64,000 nt of DNA from positions 1,487,658-1,551,657 of the forward strand of contig ML664161.1 in assembly GCA_007570785.1 (NCBI GenBank), in the 5' to 3' direction. Under the pieces are notes generated by a model that saw nothing but the letters and a program-made list of their open reading frames with translations, was not told where the DNA came from and did no database searches. Shown here one piece after another: positions 1 to 11,059 of the stretch; position 1 is the first letter of the stretch, and every line of letters starts with the position of its first letter. The position numbers were made by a program, and so were the translations under genes. The DNA is from Antilocapra americana. Its lineage: Eukaryota; Chordata; Mammalia; Artiodactyla; Antilocapridae.

Positions 1-2937
1 GTTTCAGAAAATTCATATGAATATAGGACTTCTTCAAAACAAAAGAAAGATTGAAAGTAAACAACCTACCCTACTACCTAAAAGAATTTTCAAAATAACA
101 AACAAAGCCCAAAGTCAGCAGAAAGAAGGAAGTAATAAAGATCAGAGTGGAAATAAATAACATAGAGATAAAAAAGCTAATAGAAAAGATTAATAAAAGC
201 AATAACTGTTTTTTCAGGTGGATAAACAATATCAGCAAACCTCTAGCCAGGCTCATAAAGGAGACAGAAAAGAGGACTTAAGTGAACAAAGTAAGAAATA
301 TGAGAAATAGTAACCAATACTCTAAAAAGTACAAAAAAATCATAGAAAATACTATGAATAGTTATATGCCAACAATTTGGACTACTCATGGGTAAGTTTC
401 TGGAAACATAAGTCTGCCAAAGCTGAATCAAAAAGAAACAGACAATTTAAAGAGACTGATCACCAGAAGTGAATTTAAAAAAAAAAAAAACAACTCCATA
501 TGTACAGTAAATGTAATACAACACATCAACAAATGAACAGATGAAAACCACATGATTATCTCAATAGGTGCAGAAAAAGCATTTGATAAACTTCAACATT
601 TATTAATGATTAAAAAAAAAATCCTCACCAGAGAGGATACAGAGTTAATGTATCTCAACCTAATAAAAGCCATTTAAGGGTTTATGGCAAGCCCACAGCA
701 AATATAATACTCTATGGTTAAAGGCTGAAAGCATTCCCATTGAATTCTGGAACAAGGCATGGGTGCCCACTCTCAACACCTCTGTTCAACATAGCATTGG
801 AAGTCTAAGAAACAGAAGTCATACAAGAAAAAGAAATAAAATGTATCCACATTTAAAGGGAAAAGGTAAAACTGTCATTCTATGCAGATGATTTGAAATT
901 ATATAGAAAATTCTGAAGATTCCAGACAAAAACTATTAGAATAAATGAATTCATCAAGGATGCAGGATACATTATTAATATACATAAATTTGTTGTATTT
1001 TTTTTTTACATTAAGAAGTCTCAGAAAGTTTAAAAAGTCAAATTTAAAATTGCATCAAAACCCCACTAGGAATACATGTAACCAAGAAAATGAAAGATCT
1101 ATATGCTGAGAATTGTAAAACATTGAAAAAGAAAAGTGAAGATGACTCAAAGAAATGGAAAGATATTCTATACTCTTGGATTGAAAGAATTAATACTGTT
1201 AAAACAGTCACTCTACTGAAAGCAATCTATAAATTTAATATAATCTTTAGCAAACTACCTATGACATTTTTCACAGAACTGGAACAAAAACCCATGAAAT
1301 TTATATGGAACCACAAAAAAGTGAATTTCCAAAGCAAATCTGAGAAAAATAAATAAAGATGAAAGTATAACTCTTCCAGACTTCAGACATTGCTAGAAAG
1401 CTGCACAAATCTAAACAGCATGGTATTGACATAAAAACAGTCATATAGATAAATGGAATAGAACAGAAAGCCCAGAAAAACCCACACACCTACCTTCAAT
1501 TAATCAATTAATCTTCAACAGGAAGTAAGAACATACATATAGGAAGCAACAATTACTTCAGCAAGTGGTGCTGGGAAAAATGGACAGCCTCAAATATATC
1601 AATGAAGTTAGAATAGTTCCTTAAACTATATACAAAAATAAACTCAAAAGTTGTTTAAAAATCAAAATATAAGACTTGACATGATAAAATTTCTAGAAGA
1701 GATAATAGGGAAAACATTCTTTGTCATAAATCATAGTAAAATTTTCTCAGATCAGTTATGTATGGCAAGAAAAATAAAAAAATTAAAAATTAAAAAGATG
1801 ATAGATAAACATTTTTTGCACAGGAAAAAAGTTTTTGCATAGCAAAGAGAACCATAAATAAAATGAAAAGATAATCCATGGACTAGAGAAAATATTTGCA
1901 AATGATGTAACTGACAAAAATTAATTGCCAAAATTTACAGCTCATACAACCCAGTAGCAAAAGAACAACCCAGACAAAAAAATGAAAAGACACCTGAATA
2001 GACATTTCTCCAAAAATTGCATACAGATAGCTTACAGACACATAGAAAGACAGTCAACATCACCAGTTATTTTTAAAAATTTAAACCATAAATTTTGTGA
2101 GGTGTCACCTCACACAAGTCAGGATGACCATCATCAAAAAGTCTACAAATAATAAATGCTGGAGAGGGTGTGCATAAAAGGAACCCTTGCACACATTTGG
2201 TGGCAATGTAAATTGGTGCAGCCATTATGGAAAACACTAAGGAGGTTCCTCAAAAAACTAAAAATAGAACTAGCACATGATCCAGCAATCTCATTCCTGG
2301 ATATATAGCTGAAGAACACAAAAAAACTACTTTGAAAATATACATGCATTAAAATGTGTAGAGCAACACAATTTGCAGTAGTTAAGACATGGAAGCAACA
2401 TATGTGTTCATCAGCAGATGAGTGAGTAAAGAAGATGTGGGTACATTATTTGCATATATGTCTCTCTCTCTCTCCATGTATATATATATATATATATATA
2501 TACACAAACAATGTAATATTACTTAGCCATAAAAATAAGAAATATTGCCTTTATAGCAACATGAATGGACTGATCGATTATCAGACTGAGTGAAGTAAGT
2601 CAGAGAAAGACAAGTATCATATAATATATGTGGAATCTAGAAATAATATAAATAATTTATTTATAGATCAGACAGTGAAGAAATTTCAGATCACAAAATG
2701 GGAACTGGAAGATAAACTAGGAATATAAGATTAACAGATGTAGACCACTATAAATAAAATTGATAAGGAACAGGATTTACTGAGTAGTAAATATCTGGTA
2801 ATAATCTATAATGGAAAAGAACCTGAAAAAAATATATGTATAATTGCACCACGTTGTTGTACACCTGAAACTAAGGCAATATTTGTAAATCAACTATACT
2901 TCAGTTTGACCATTAAAAAAAAGAAAAAGAAAGAAAA
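1..2937 (+). mobile_element. L1 LINE, 3' portion (ORF2 remnant plus 3' UTR), continues upstream of window
   Basis: This is the last two thirds of an L1 retrotransposon. Reading frames broken by many stops still encode recognisable ORF2 protein pieces. Around 200-300 lies the segment just upstream of the reverse transcriptase. At 881-892 the catalytic motif reads Y-A-D-D. At 1195-1340 a frame contains the hallmark LKAIYKFN, LPMTFFTELEQ and FIWNHK strings of the ORF2 C-terminal half. The 3' UTR ends in an A-rich tail at 2915-2937. The 5' end lies outside the window. The many frameshifts and stops indicate an old, dead copy. A microsatellite sits in its 3' part. Confidence 0.9.
2461..2502. repeat. 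Compound (TC)n-(TA)n microsatellite inside L1 3' part
   Basis: A run of about seven TC units is followed after CATG by about thirteen TA units. It lies within the L1 sequence and probably grew from an AT-rich stretch of it. Confidence 0.95.
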
Positions 2938-3157
2938 TCATCAAAAAACAATAGACAGTCTTAATCATATGCATTTCTAACTATGCAGACTGACCAGATC
3001 AAAGATAATTTTGAATATCAATGGCTATTTAACAGAACATTTGAAATCCCCAAGCTTAATTTTCTTAAAACTGAATTGAGCAACAACAGCTCAAAAACCT
3101 CCAGACTTGAGTTTAATACTTATTTCTATTGGTAGTTTGAGGCTTCACTGTGTTATC

Positions 3158-3378
3158 ACGGGGATTCCCTTGTGGCTGGGATGGTAAAGAATCTGCCAAC
3201 AATGCAGGAGACCTGGGTTCGATCCCTGGGTCAGTAAGATCCCTTGGAGAAGAGAATGACAGCCCACTCCAGTATTCTTGCCAGGATAACTCCATGGGTA
3301 AAGGAGCCTGGCAGGCTATAGTCCATGGGGTCAGAGTCAGACATGATTGAGCGGATATCATTTTCACTTTCACTTTAT
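3158..3378 (+). mobile_element. Bov-tA SINE
   Basis: The element has the tRNA-derived head (GATTCCCTTGTGGC, then a B-box-like GGTTCGATCCCTGG) followed by the Bov-A body and the terminal TCACTTTCACTTT. The heptamer TGTTATC occurs at 3151-3157 and 3379-3385, consistent with a target-site duplication. Bov-tA elements are non-autonomous; they share their 3' end with BovB and are thought to use its enzymes. Confidence 0.93.
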
Positions 3379-3385
3379 GTTATCT

Positions 3386-4732
3386 GGAGTCTAAAATTGC
3401 CTTGCCACAAAATAAGATTTTAAGATTAATGGGGCAAACAAATTATTAAATGAAGGTAAATGGCTACCAAAACCTCAAGCTCTTCTTCTGTGGCTTTTTT
3501 GTCTCAGGTTCCCCTCTGTCACCATATTGTCTCTATCTCTTTGGTCCCTCATGTCCAGAGACCACCTCCACTACAATCTTCCTTGTTCCCTTCTACACTT
3601 CCTATGCCTCCTCTGTACCCTCAATTCTCTAACCTTAACTTTCTTGCTGAGCTTTCCTTTTCTTTGAAACTCTTCCTCTGAACTTGTCAGAAGATATCCC
3701 TTTAAAATTGAGCTTTCTGGACTCCCAGAAGCTAAACTTTTAATTCCCTGGATTAAAGGTGAGCAGTGAAACACTGTTGAAGTTGTGTTTTTTTTTTTTT
3801 TTCCCCCAAAGCAATAAGAGTTTCTCATAAAATTAAAGAGTAATTCAAGGTTAACAACCTAGTTTCTCTGACTTATATCATCTACTTCATATGCTTGTCA
3901 TGGAAGGCCAGGCCCAGCACTGGGTGAAAACTACCAATTGGGAAAATACTGAAAGGTCTCTAGTATTGTAAAGGGAAGATCAGCTACTAACTTATCATAT
4001 GATCAGGCTTGGGCAATAGCCAAGTAATTTCAGCAAGCAATTCCTAGTATTTTTTCAAAGTCTATTCATTGAAACAAAATTCAGGCTTGCACACAAAAAT
4101 ATGATGATCCTGTTCATGGTTATTACAATTGACTTCCAATTATTTTTAAAGAAAATTCTGGACCTCCTTCAGGCTTTGACCATCTAGGTTACTTTTAACT
4201 CTATGTTTATTAATGATCTGAACCAAGATTTTTCCCTTCCAGTAAAAAGGACCAAGATGGATAGGAAATTATCCACTCCAAATTTAGTTGATCTGGCATA
4301 CCAGTTCTTTCTCACTTTAAATAAGTACCCTTCAAGTACCCACAAGTCTTGATCTTCAAATCCAGTAAATGAAATCAGAACTCATATACTTCCTGCTATT
4401 CTTGCAAAAAAAAAAAAAAACAGGACCCTGGGAAAGCACTTATTACAAATTAAAGCATGTTAGGAACCTATAGCCTTTTAATCAGCTTTCTCAATGTTCT
4501 TCAAATACTTGATGATAATGCCTTGAGGAAATATGGGTTTTTTTCCCCCAGTCTGTCCTCTTAATCATCTTGGAGAAACAATTGTCAATATTGGAAATGA
4601 ATCACTTCCAGCCCTAATTGACACTGGAGTAACACTCCCTGCATTCAACCCTGTTACCATAAAATAACCCCTGCCTCTGAGTACTAATTGGGAATTTGGA
4701 AAGGAGTACATTAAGGCTTATGTGACTTATAT
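3386..4732 (+). mobile_element. Endogenous retrovirus remnant: gag-like and protease region
   Basis: This is the upstream part of a decayed class I (gamma-like) endogenous retrovirus whose pol continues to about 12910. The clearest signal is a protease fragment at about 4570-4720: a retroviral aspartic protease signature with the catalytic Asp-Thr-Gly at 4620-4628, followed by a stop after about 15 more codons. Upstream, a proline-rich frame at about 3460-3640 and a frame at 4235-4340 resemble gag segments, but stops and frameshifts make this weak. No 5' LTR or primer-binding site is visible. A BovB copy interrupts the protease at its 3' side. The protease call is reasonably sure; the gag call is an inference from order and composition. 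Confidence 0.6.
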
Positions 4733-5561
4733 GCAGAGTACATCATGTGAAATGCCAGGCTGGATGAAGCTCGAGCTGGAATCAAGATAACTTCAGATAT
4801 GCAGACAACATCACCCTAATGGCAGAAAACAAAGAGGAACTAAAGAGACTCTTGATGACGGTGAAAGAGGAAAGTGAAAAAGCTGCCTTAAAACTCAGCA
4901 CTCAAAAAACGAAGATCATGGCATCCAGTCACATCACTTCATGGCAAAAAGATAGATAGACAGTGGAAACAGTGACAGACTTTATTTTCTTGGGCTCCCA
5001 AATCACTGTGGATTTTGACTGAAGCCATGAAATTAAAAGGGTTTGTTTCTTGGAAGAAAAGATATAACGAACCTAAAGCATATTAAAAAGCAGAGACATC
5101 AGTTTGACAACAAAGGTCTGTATAGTCAAAGCTTTGTTTTTTCTAGTAGTCATGTATGGATGTGAGAATTGGACCATGAAGAAAGCTGAGCACTGAAGAA
5201 TTGATGCTTTTGAACTATGGTGTTGCAGAAGACTCTCAAGAATCCCTTGGACAGCAAGGAAATCAAAACAGTCAATCCTAAAGGAAATCAACTCTGAATA
5301 TTCATTGGAAGGACTGATAATAAAGTTCTAAATCTTTGGCAACCTCATGAGAAGAGCCAACTAATTGGAAAAGACCCTGATGATGGGAAAGATTGAGGAC
5401 AAGAGAAGGGGAGACAGAGAATGAGATGGTTGGATGGCATCACTGACTCAGTGGACATTAGTTGAGCAAACTCCTAGAGACAGTGAAGGACAGGGAAGCC
5501 TGGAATGCGGCAGTCCATGGGGTTGCAAATAGTCAGACACAACTGAGTGACTGAACAGCAT
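4733..5561 (+). mobile_element. BovB (RTE-type LINE), 5'-truncated, inserted in ERV
   Basis: The sequence begins within the BovB reverse transcriptase and runs to the element's 3' terminus (AACTGAGTGACTGAACAG). The catalytic motif at 4798-4809 reads Y-A-D-N, so the last catalytic aspartate is lost. Later pieces include the frame around VMYGCENW and the C-terminal tail. Numerous stops make it non-functional. It separates two halves of the ERV protease region, so it landed after the ERV. Confidence 0.92.
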
Positions 5562-5906
5562 CTAAGTACTAAAAGAGTTTAAAGAGTAGAGAACTCTAAT
5601 ATACCTTTTCCTTTATGTTTAGAGATATACAGCTTTTTCTCCTTAGTTCCTTTGCCCCTACACATTAACTAGGTGGATACTTCTTAGAGAAATGTCAAGC
5701 CAAAATTTCTTTCTCTCAAAAAGGAGAACAAATTCTAGAATTTGACAGTAGTCATCAAAGTAACTAACCAAATGAATCTATGTTTCCATCTCCGATGGAA
5801 CTAGAGCTGATTCTAGAAATATTGATTATTTGTCCCTAATGAATCAGCTACCACTTTCTTTATGGGCAAAATTTCCAATTGATACTGGTAAAATTCACAG
5901 TGTGCC
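5562..5906 (+). mobile_element. ERV remnant: protease C-terminal part and start of RT
   Basis: After the BovB, a + frame at about 5605-5760 reads like the end of a gamma-like protease and protease-RT linker (pieces LGGYFLEKCQAKISFS and QKGEQILEF), and the frame at 5850-5905 resembles the RT N-terminal region. Single stops break the frames. The order pro then RT agrees with the neighbouring ERV pieces. Confidence 0.55.
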
Positions 5907-5964
5907 TGTTGCTGCTGCTTCTTTTTAGTCACTAAGTTGTGGCTGACTCTTTGTGACCCCATGG
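5907..5964 (-). mobile_element. Short Bov-A/BovB 3'-end fragment
   Basis: The strand shown reads TGCTGCTGCTTC, then GTCACTAAGTTGTGGCTGACTC and GTGACCCCATGG, which is the reverse complement of the shared BovB/Bov-A 3' terminal region. It abuts the 5' end of the next L1. Confidence 0.7.
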
Positions 5965-7576
5965 AAAATATGGAAGAAATGAGCTAGAACCATACAACCT
6001 TAAAAGTCTGAATCAGGTAGAAATAAGCAATATGAACAGACCAATCACTAGCAGTGAAATTGAGTCTGTAAAAAAAAAAAATCTTCCAGCAAATAAAACT
6101 CTGGGACCAGAGAGCTTCACAAGGGAATTCCACCAAACATTTAAAAAAGAGTTAATATCTATCTTTTGAAAACTATTTCAAAAAATTAAAGTGGAAGGAA
6201 TACTCATAAACTCATTCAATGATAATGGTAGTGGTACCACCATTACGTTGGTACCAAAACCAGACAAAGATACTACAAAAAAGTAAAATAACAGGCCAAT
6301 ATCAAAGAATATATGTGAAAAATTCTCAATAAAATATTACCAAACTAAACAATATATAAAAAGAATCATACACCATAATCAAGTGGGATTTATTACAGAA
6401 TGCAAGGATGTTTCCATATCCACTAATTAATCAATGTGATATACCACATTAACAAAATAAATGATAAAAACTCACACAATCCTCTAAAGATACAGAAAAA
6501 GCACTTGATAAAATTCAATATCTATTTATGAGGAAAAAAACTCTCAAAGTTGGTATAGAATATATCTCAGCATAGTAAAGGCCATATGACAAACCCATAG
6601 TTAATATCATACTCAGTGGTGAAAAGCTGAAAGCTTTTCATCTAAAATCAAGAACAGAACAGTGCCCACTCTCATCACTTCTTTTTCATATACCATTGAA
6701 AGTTTTAGCCATAGTAATCAAAGAAGAAAATCAAATAAAAGATATTCATAATTTAAAGAGAAGAAATAGAACTGTCACTCTCCAGATGTCATGATATTGC
6801 ATATAAGAAACCCTAAATTCTCTACCAAAAACACTATTATAACTAATAAATTCAGTAAAATTGAAATATTAAAACATATCACTTTTCTACACATTCATAA
6901 TTAACTATCAGAAAGAGAATGTCAGAAAACAATCTTATTTAAAATCACTCCAACATGAATAAAATATCTAGGAAAAAACTTAACCAAGAAGGTGCAAAAT
7001 CTGTATTCTGAAAACTTGAAATTGAACATAACACAGAATAATGGAAAGAGATCTCATGTTTGTAGACTGGAAGAATTAATATTGTGAAGATGTTCATGCT
7101 ACCCTGAGAAATCTACAGACTTAATACAATCCCTATCAAAACACCCAAAACATGTTTCACAGACTTGGACTGAAGAAATGTAAAATTTATAGGACACACC
7201 AAAAGGACTCCAAATTGCCAAAGCAAACTTGAGGGAAAAAAACAAAACTGGAGATATCATAATTGCCAACATCAAACTATATTTCATTGCTGAGGTATCA
7301 AAACAGCAGGGTACTGGTGCAAAAACAGACACATAGATCAACTGTACAGAACAGAGAGCCTAGAAATAAGTCCATGCACTGATAGGAAATTCATTGATCA
7401 CAAAGGAGGCAGGACTATATGATGGAGAAAAGACAGTCACTTCAATAACTGGTGCAGGGAAAACTGGGCAACTACATGTAAAGGAGTAAAATTAGAACAT
7501 TTTCTCATACCATACACAAAAAGAAACTCAAAATAGATTAAAGACCAAAACACAAAACCTAAAACATAAAGTCCTT

Positions 7577-7808
7577 CAGTTTAGTTCAGTTGCTCAGTTG
7601 TATCCAACTGTGCAACCCTATGAACTGCAGCACACTAGGCCTCCCTGTCCATCACCAACTCCCAGATTTTACTCAAACTCATGTCCATTAAGTCGATGAT
7701 GTCATCCAACCATTTCATCCTCTGTCATACCCTTCTCCTCCTGCCTTCAATCTTTCCTAGCATCAGGGTCTTTTCAAATGAGACAATTCTCATCAGGTGG
7801 CCAAAGTA
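7577..7808 (-). mobile_element. BovB 3' end, nested in L1
   Basis: Reverse-complement BovB 3' terminus, starting with repeated TTCAG units and truncated within the C-terminal coding region. TAAAGTCCTT at 7567-7576 and TAAAATCCTT at 7809-7818 form a near-perfect target-site duplication in L1 sequence. Confidence 0.9.
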
Positions 7809-7849
7809 TAAAATCCTTAGAACACAACATATGCAGAATATTCTGACAT

Positions 7850-8133
7850 GTTGCTGCTGCTGCTAAGTCGCTTCAGTTATGTCTGACTCTGTATGACCCC
7901 ACAAAGGGCAGCGCACCAGGCTTCTCTGTCCCTGGGATTCTCCAGGCAAGAATACTGGAGTGGGTTGCCATTTCCTTCTCCAATGCATGAAAGTGGAAAC
8001 TGAAAATTGAAAGTGAATTCGTTCAGTAGTGTCTGACTCTTTGCAACCCCATGGACTGTAGCCTACCAGGCTCTTCCATCCATGGGATTTACCAGGCACG
8101 AGTACTGGAGTGGGTTGCCATTTCCTTCTCTAC
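7850..8133 (-). mobile_element. Bov-A2 SINE, nested in L1
   Basis: Two Bov-A monomers in tandem in reverse orientation, preceded by (TGC)n from the element's 3' tail. TCTGACAT occurs at 7842-7849 and 8134-8141 as a perfect 8-bp duplication. The 284-bp length fits Bov-A2. Confidence 0.93.
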
Positions 8134-9280
8134 TCTGACATAAATTATAGCTATATATGTATATTTTTAAATCTCTCCTAAGGGAAAAGAAACAAAAGCA
8201 AAAGTAAATGAATGAGTCCTAATTGAACTTAAAAACTTCTGCACAGCAAAGGAAGCAGTCACAAAATGAAAAGACAATCTACTGAATAAGATTAAATATT
8301 TTTGAATTTTATGGCCAATAAGAGATTACTACCCAAAATACATAAACAGCTCATACAAGTCTAGATTTAAAAAAAATGATTAAAAATGGGCAGAAGACCT
8401 TAATAGACATTTTTTCCAAAGAAGACACAAAGAAATCCACAGGTGCATGAAAAGATGTGTAAAATTGCTAATCATCAGAGAAACACAAATCAAAACCACA
8501 ATGAGAGATCATCACCTTATACCTGTCAAGATGCCTATCACCAAAAAGTCTACGAACAACAAATATTGGCAAGGATGTGGAGAAAAGGGAACACTAGCAC
8601 AATGTTGGTAGGAATGTAAATTTGTGTAACCACTATGGAAATCATTCCTCAAAGAAACTAAAAACAAAACTAACATAAGATCCAGTATTCCAACTCCTGT
8701 ATATATATCTGAAGAACAGATAAAAACTAATTTTAAAAGATGCATATATCACAATATTCTTAGCAACATTATTTACAATAGCCAAGATATGGAAGCAAAT
8801 TAAGTGTCCATTAATAGATGAAATAACAAAGATATGATATATATATACTCAGTGGAATATTACTTAGCCATAAAGGAAAATGAAATTCTATCATTTGAAA
8901 CAATGTGGAAGGACCTACAGTATAGTATGCTCATTGATTTAATTCAGGCAGAGAAAGGTAGATACACTATGTAATGTCTATATATGAAATCTACAAAATA
9001 AAACAAAGTTGCCTATAACACAACAGAAACAGACTCATAGGTATAAAGAACAAGTTAGTGGTTACTGGTGGGGAGACAGAAAGTCGGAAGGGCAAAATAG
9101 GTATAGGGGATTCAGAGAGGCAAACTACCATGTATAAAATAAACAAGCAATAAGAAACATTGTCTAGCTAAGGAAATATAACAATTATTTTAATAATCAT
9201 TAACAGAATATAATAAATATACTGAGTCACTATGTTGTATATCTGAAACTAATATTTTAAATCAGCTATTTTTCAGTTCG

Positions 9281-9417
9281 AAGAAGGCAATGGCAACCCA
9301 CTTCAGTACTCTTGCCTGGAGAATCCCAGGGATGGGGGAGCCTGGTAGGTTGCCATCCATGGGGTCACACAGAGTCGGACATGACTGAAGCGACTTAGCA
9401 GCAGCAGGAGCAGCATT
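9281..9417 (+). mobile_element. Bov-A2-type SINE, 5'-truncated
   Basis: Contains the Bov-A body (AATGGCAACCCACTTCAGTA, TTGCCTGGAGAATCCCAGGG, AGTCGGACATGACTGAAGCG) and ends in an AGC-rich tail typical of Bov-A2. It sits at the junction between the L1 3' end and resumed ERV pol. Confidence 0.9.
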
Positions 9418-10063
9418 TTCCACTGAAGCAAATCCCTTACTGTAGTTGATATGTGGTGCATTCTTTAGTATTAGAGTTGATGAAGCTAGTCAATACTTTT
9501 TTTGCCTTCACTTGGAGAGAGAGACAATTCACTTGGACAGTAATGCCTCAGTGCCTCTCTGAGAGTCCTTCTTATTTCTAACAAATCCTGGAATCTGATC
9601 TATGTTCCCAAGAGGTTTTATTTTGCTACAATAATGTGATAAGCCTTCTCAAGCCTTCTCACAGAAAGTCAGCATCTACTTGCTTAAGCTTTTAGCATTA
9701 AAGGGACACAAGTTTGCCAAATAAAAATTACAGTTTGTCCAAACCCAAGTTCTATTTTTAGGGTATGTATTAATATTATAACAAGGGCTAAATATAGATC
9801 CAGATAAAGTTCCTGGTGTACTAAATTTACCAATACCCTGAACAAAGTGTCAACTGTGTGGTTTTCTTGGCTTAGTTAGTTATTTCCAAAACTGGATTCT
9901 AAATTTCTCTTACAGCCAAATCTCTGTCTGTTCTAGACAATAACAACCCCTATCCAATTTTATAGGAAAAACTGGAAAAATAGCTTTGAAGCCCTTAGGG
10001 GAGGGTTTGATGAACCCACCTGCTCTTGGGCACCCTTTTCTGTTTTTATTTGTGAGAAAAGAA
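9418..10063 (+). mobile_element. ERV pol remnant: reverse transcriptase palm to connection
   Basis: A degenerate + frame carries class I retroviral RT sequence. At about 9530-9590 the palm region is visible. At 9615-9635, where the catalytic Y-x-D-D box should be, the frame reads Y-N-N-V, so the catalytic aspartates are gone. At 9835-9960 the conserved RT C-terminal piece (CQLCGFLGLVSYF) is clear. Frameshifts and stops occur throughout. It continues after the BovB insertion. Confidence 0.75.
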
Positions 10064-10075
10064 TGCCCATGGGAG

Positions 10076-10564
10076 TTCGGTTCAGTTCAGTCACTCAGTC
10101 ATGTCCTACTGTTTGTGACCTCATGAACTACAGTGTGCCAGGCCTCCTTGTCCATCACCAACTCCTGGAGTTCACCCAAACCCATGTCCATCGATTCGGT
10201 GGTGCCATTCAGCCATCCCATCCTCTGTTGTCCTCTTCTCCTTCTGCCTTCAATCTTTCCCAGCATCAGGGTCTTTTCAAATGAGTCAGCTCATTGCATC
10301 AGGTGGCCAAAGTATTGGAGTTTCAGCTTCAACATCAGTCCTTCCAATGAACACCCAGGACTGATCTCCTTTAGGATGGACCAGTTGGATCTCCTTGCAG
10401 TCCAAGGGACTCTCAAGAGTCTTCTCCAACACCACAGTTCAAAAGCATCAGTTCTTTGGCACTCAACTTTCTTCACCGTCCAACTCTCACATCCATACAT
10501 GACCACTGAAAAATCATAGCCTTGACTAGGTGGACCTTTGTTGGCAAGGTAATGTCTCTGCTAA
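10076..10564 (-). mobile_element. BovB 3' portion, inserted in ERV pol
   Basis: Reverse-complement BovB 3' end, about 490 bp, with the C-terminal coding region (minus-strand frame 10506-10291 includes VMYGCESWTVKK). GCCCATGGGAGT at 10064-10075 and GCCCATGGAGT at 10565-10575 make a target-site duplication differing by one base. The short open frames on the plus strand here are antisense shadows. Confidence 0.93.
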
Positions 10565-10575
10565 GCCCATGGAGT

Positions 10576-10841
10576 ACTTACACAAAAATGTGAAGTCCAG
10601 CAGCAACCCATGGAATGTTTATAGCAAGCAAGTGAACCCTGCTGGCTAAGATCCATTGCAGACAATGTAATTTTGTTTGGCTGGGAAAATCATTAAGAAA
10701 TTCCCTTTAACAATTTTTGTACCTCATGCAGTAGATGCTCTCCTGAATTCTCATCATACTAAACATTTCTCAGTCAGCCACCTCACAGCCTATAAAGTCC
10801 TTTTGTTACCTGAACCTCAGAGAACTCTCCTATGTTGTAGT
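10576..10841 (+). mobile_element. ERV pol remnant between BovB and Bov-tA
   Basis: The + frame from 10677 keeps about 50 codons of class I retroviral RT connection sequence (pieces FVPHAVDALLNSHHTKHFSV and TLLCCSNLN) before running into the inserted SINE. This frame is one of the best preserved in the ERV. Confidence 0.75.
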
Positions 10842-10854
10842 AACCTTAACCAAG

Positions 10855-11046
10855 GCTTCCCTTGTGGCTCAGCTGGTAAAGAATCTGCCCGCAATGCGGG
10901 AGACCTGGGGTTGATCCCTGGGTTGGGAAGATGCACTGGAGAAGGGAAAGGCTACCTGTTTCAGTATTCTGACCTGGAGAATTCCATGGGCTGTATAGTC
11001 CATGGGGTTACAAAGAGTCGGACACGACTGAGTTACTTTCACTTTC
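10855..11046 (+). mobile_element. Bov-tA SINE, inserted in ERV pol
   Basis: Complete tRNA-like head (GCTTCCCTTGTGGCTCAGCT) through Bov-A body to TTTCACTTTC. A perfect 13-bp duplication AACCTTAACCAAG flanks it at 10842-10854 and 11047-11059, one of the clearest duplications in the window. Confidence 0.96.
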
Positions 11047-11059
11047 AACCTTAACCAAG

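Larger units (their letters stand above)
5965..9280 (+). mobile_element. L1 LINE (ORF2 RT to 3' end), carrying two nested insertions
   Basis: A 5'-truncated L1 starting in the ORF2 reverse transcriptase region and ending near 9280 after the typical L1 3' UTR (TGTTGTATATCTGAAACTAA). Recognisable ORF2 C-terminal sequence lies at 7020-7560 and 8190-8760. The L1 is interrupted by a BovB at 7577-7808 and a Bov-A2 at 7850-8133, each with its own target-site duplication; sequence on both sides joins into one L1 when they are removed. Because ERV pol lies on both sides, this L1 is inserted in the ERV. Many stops; inactive. Confidence 0.9.

Noticed and set aside
2461..2502. Microsatellites as possible CRISPR-like arrays
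   Set aside because: Simple di- and tetranucleotide runs with no unique spacers; the genome is mammalian.
3158..3220. tRNA-like sequence in SINE heads as tRNA genes
   Set aside because: Bov-tA and CHR heads derive from tRNA but lack a complete folded tRNA; they are SINE promoter regions.
10133..10519. 128-codon plus-strand frame
   Set aside because: Antisense shadow of the BovB 3' region at 10076-10564.
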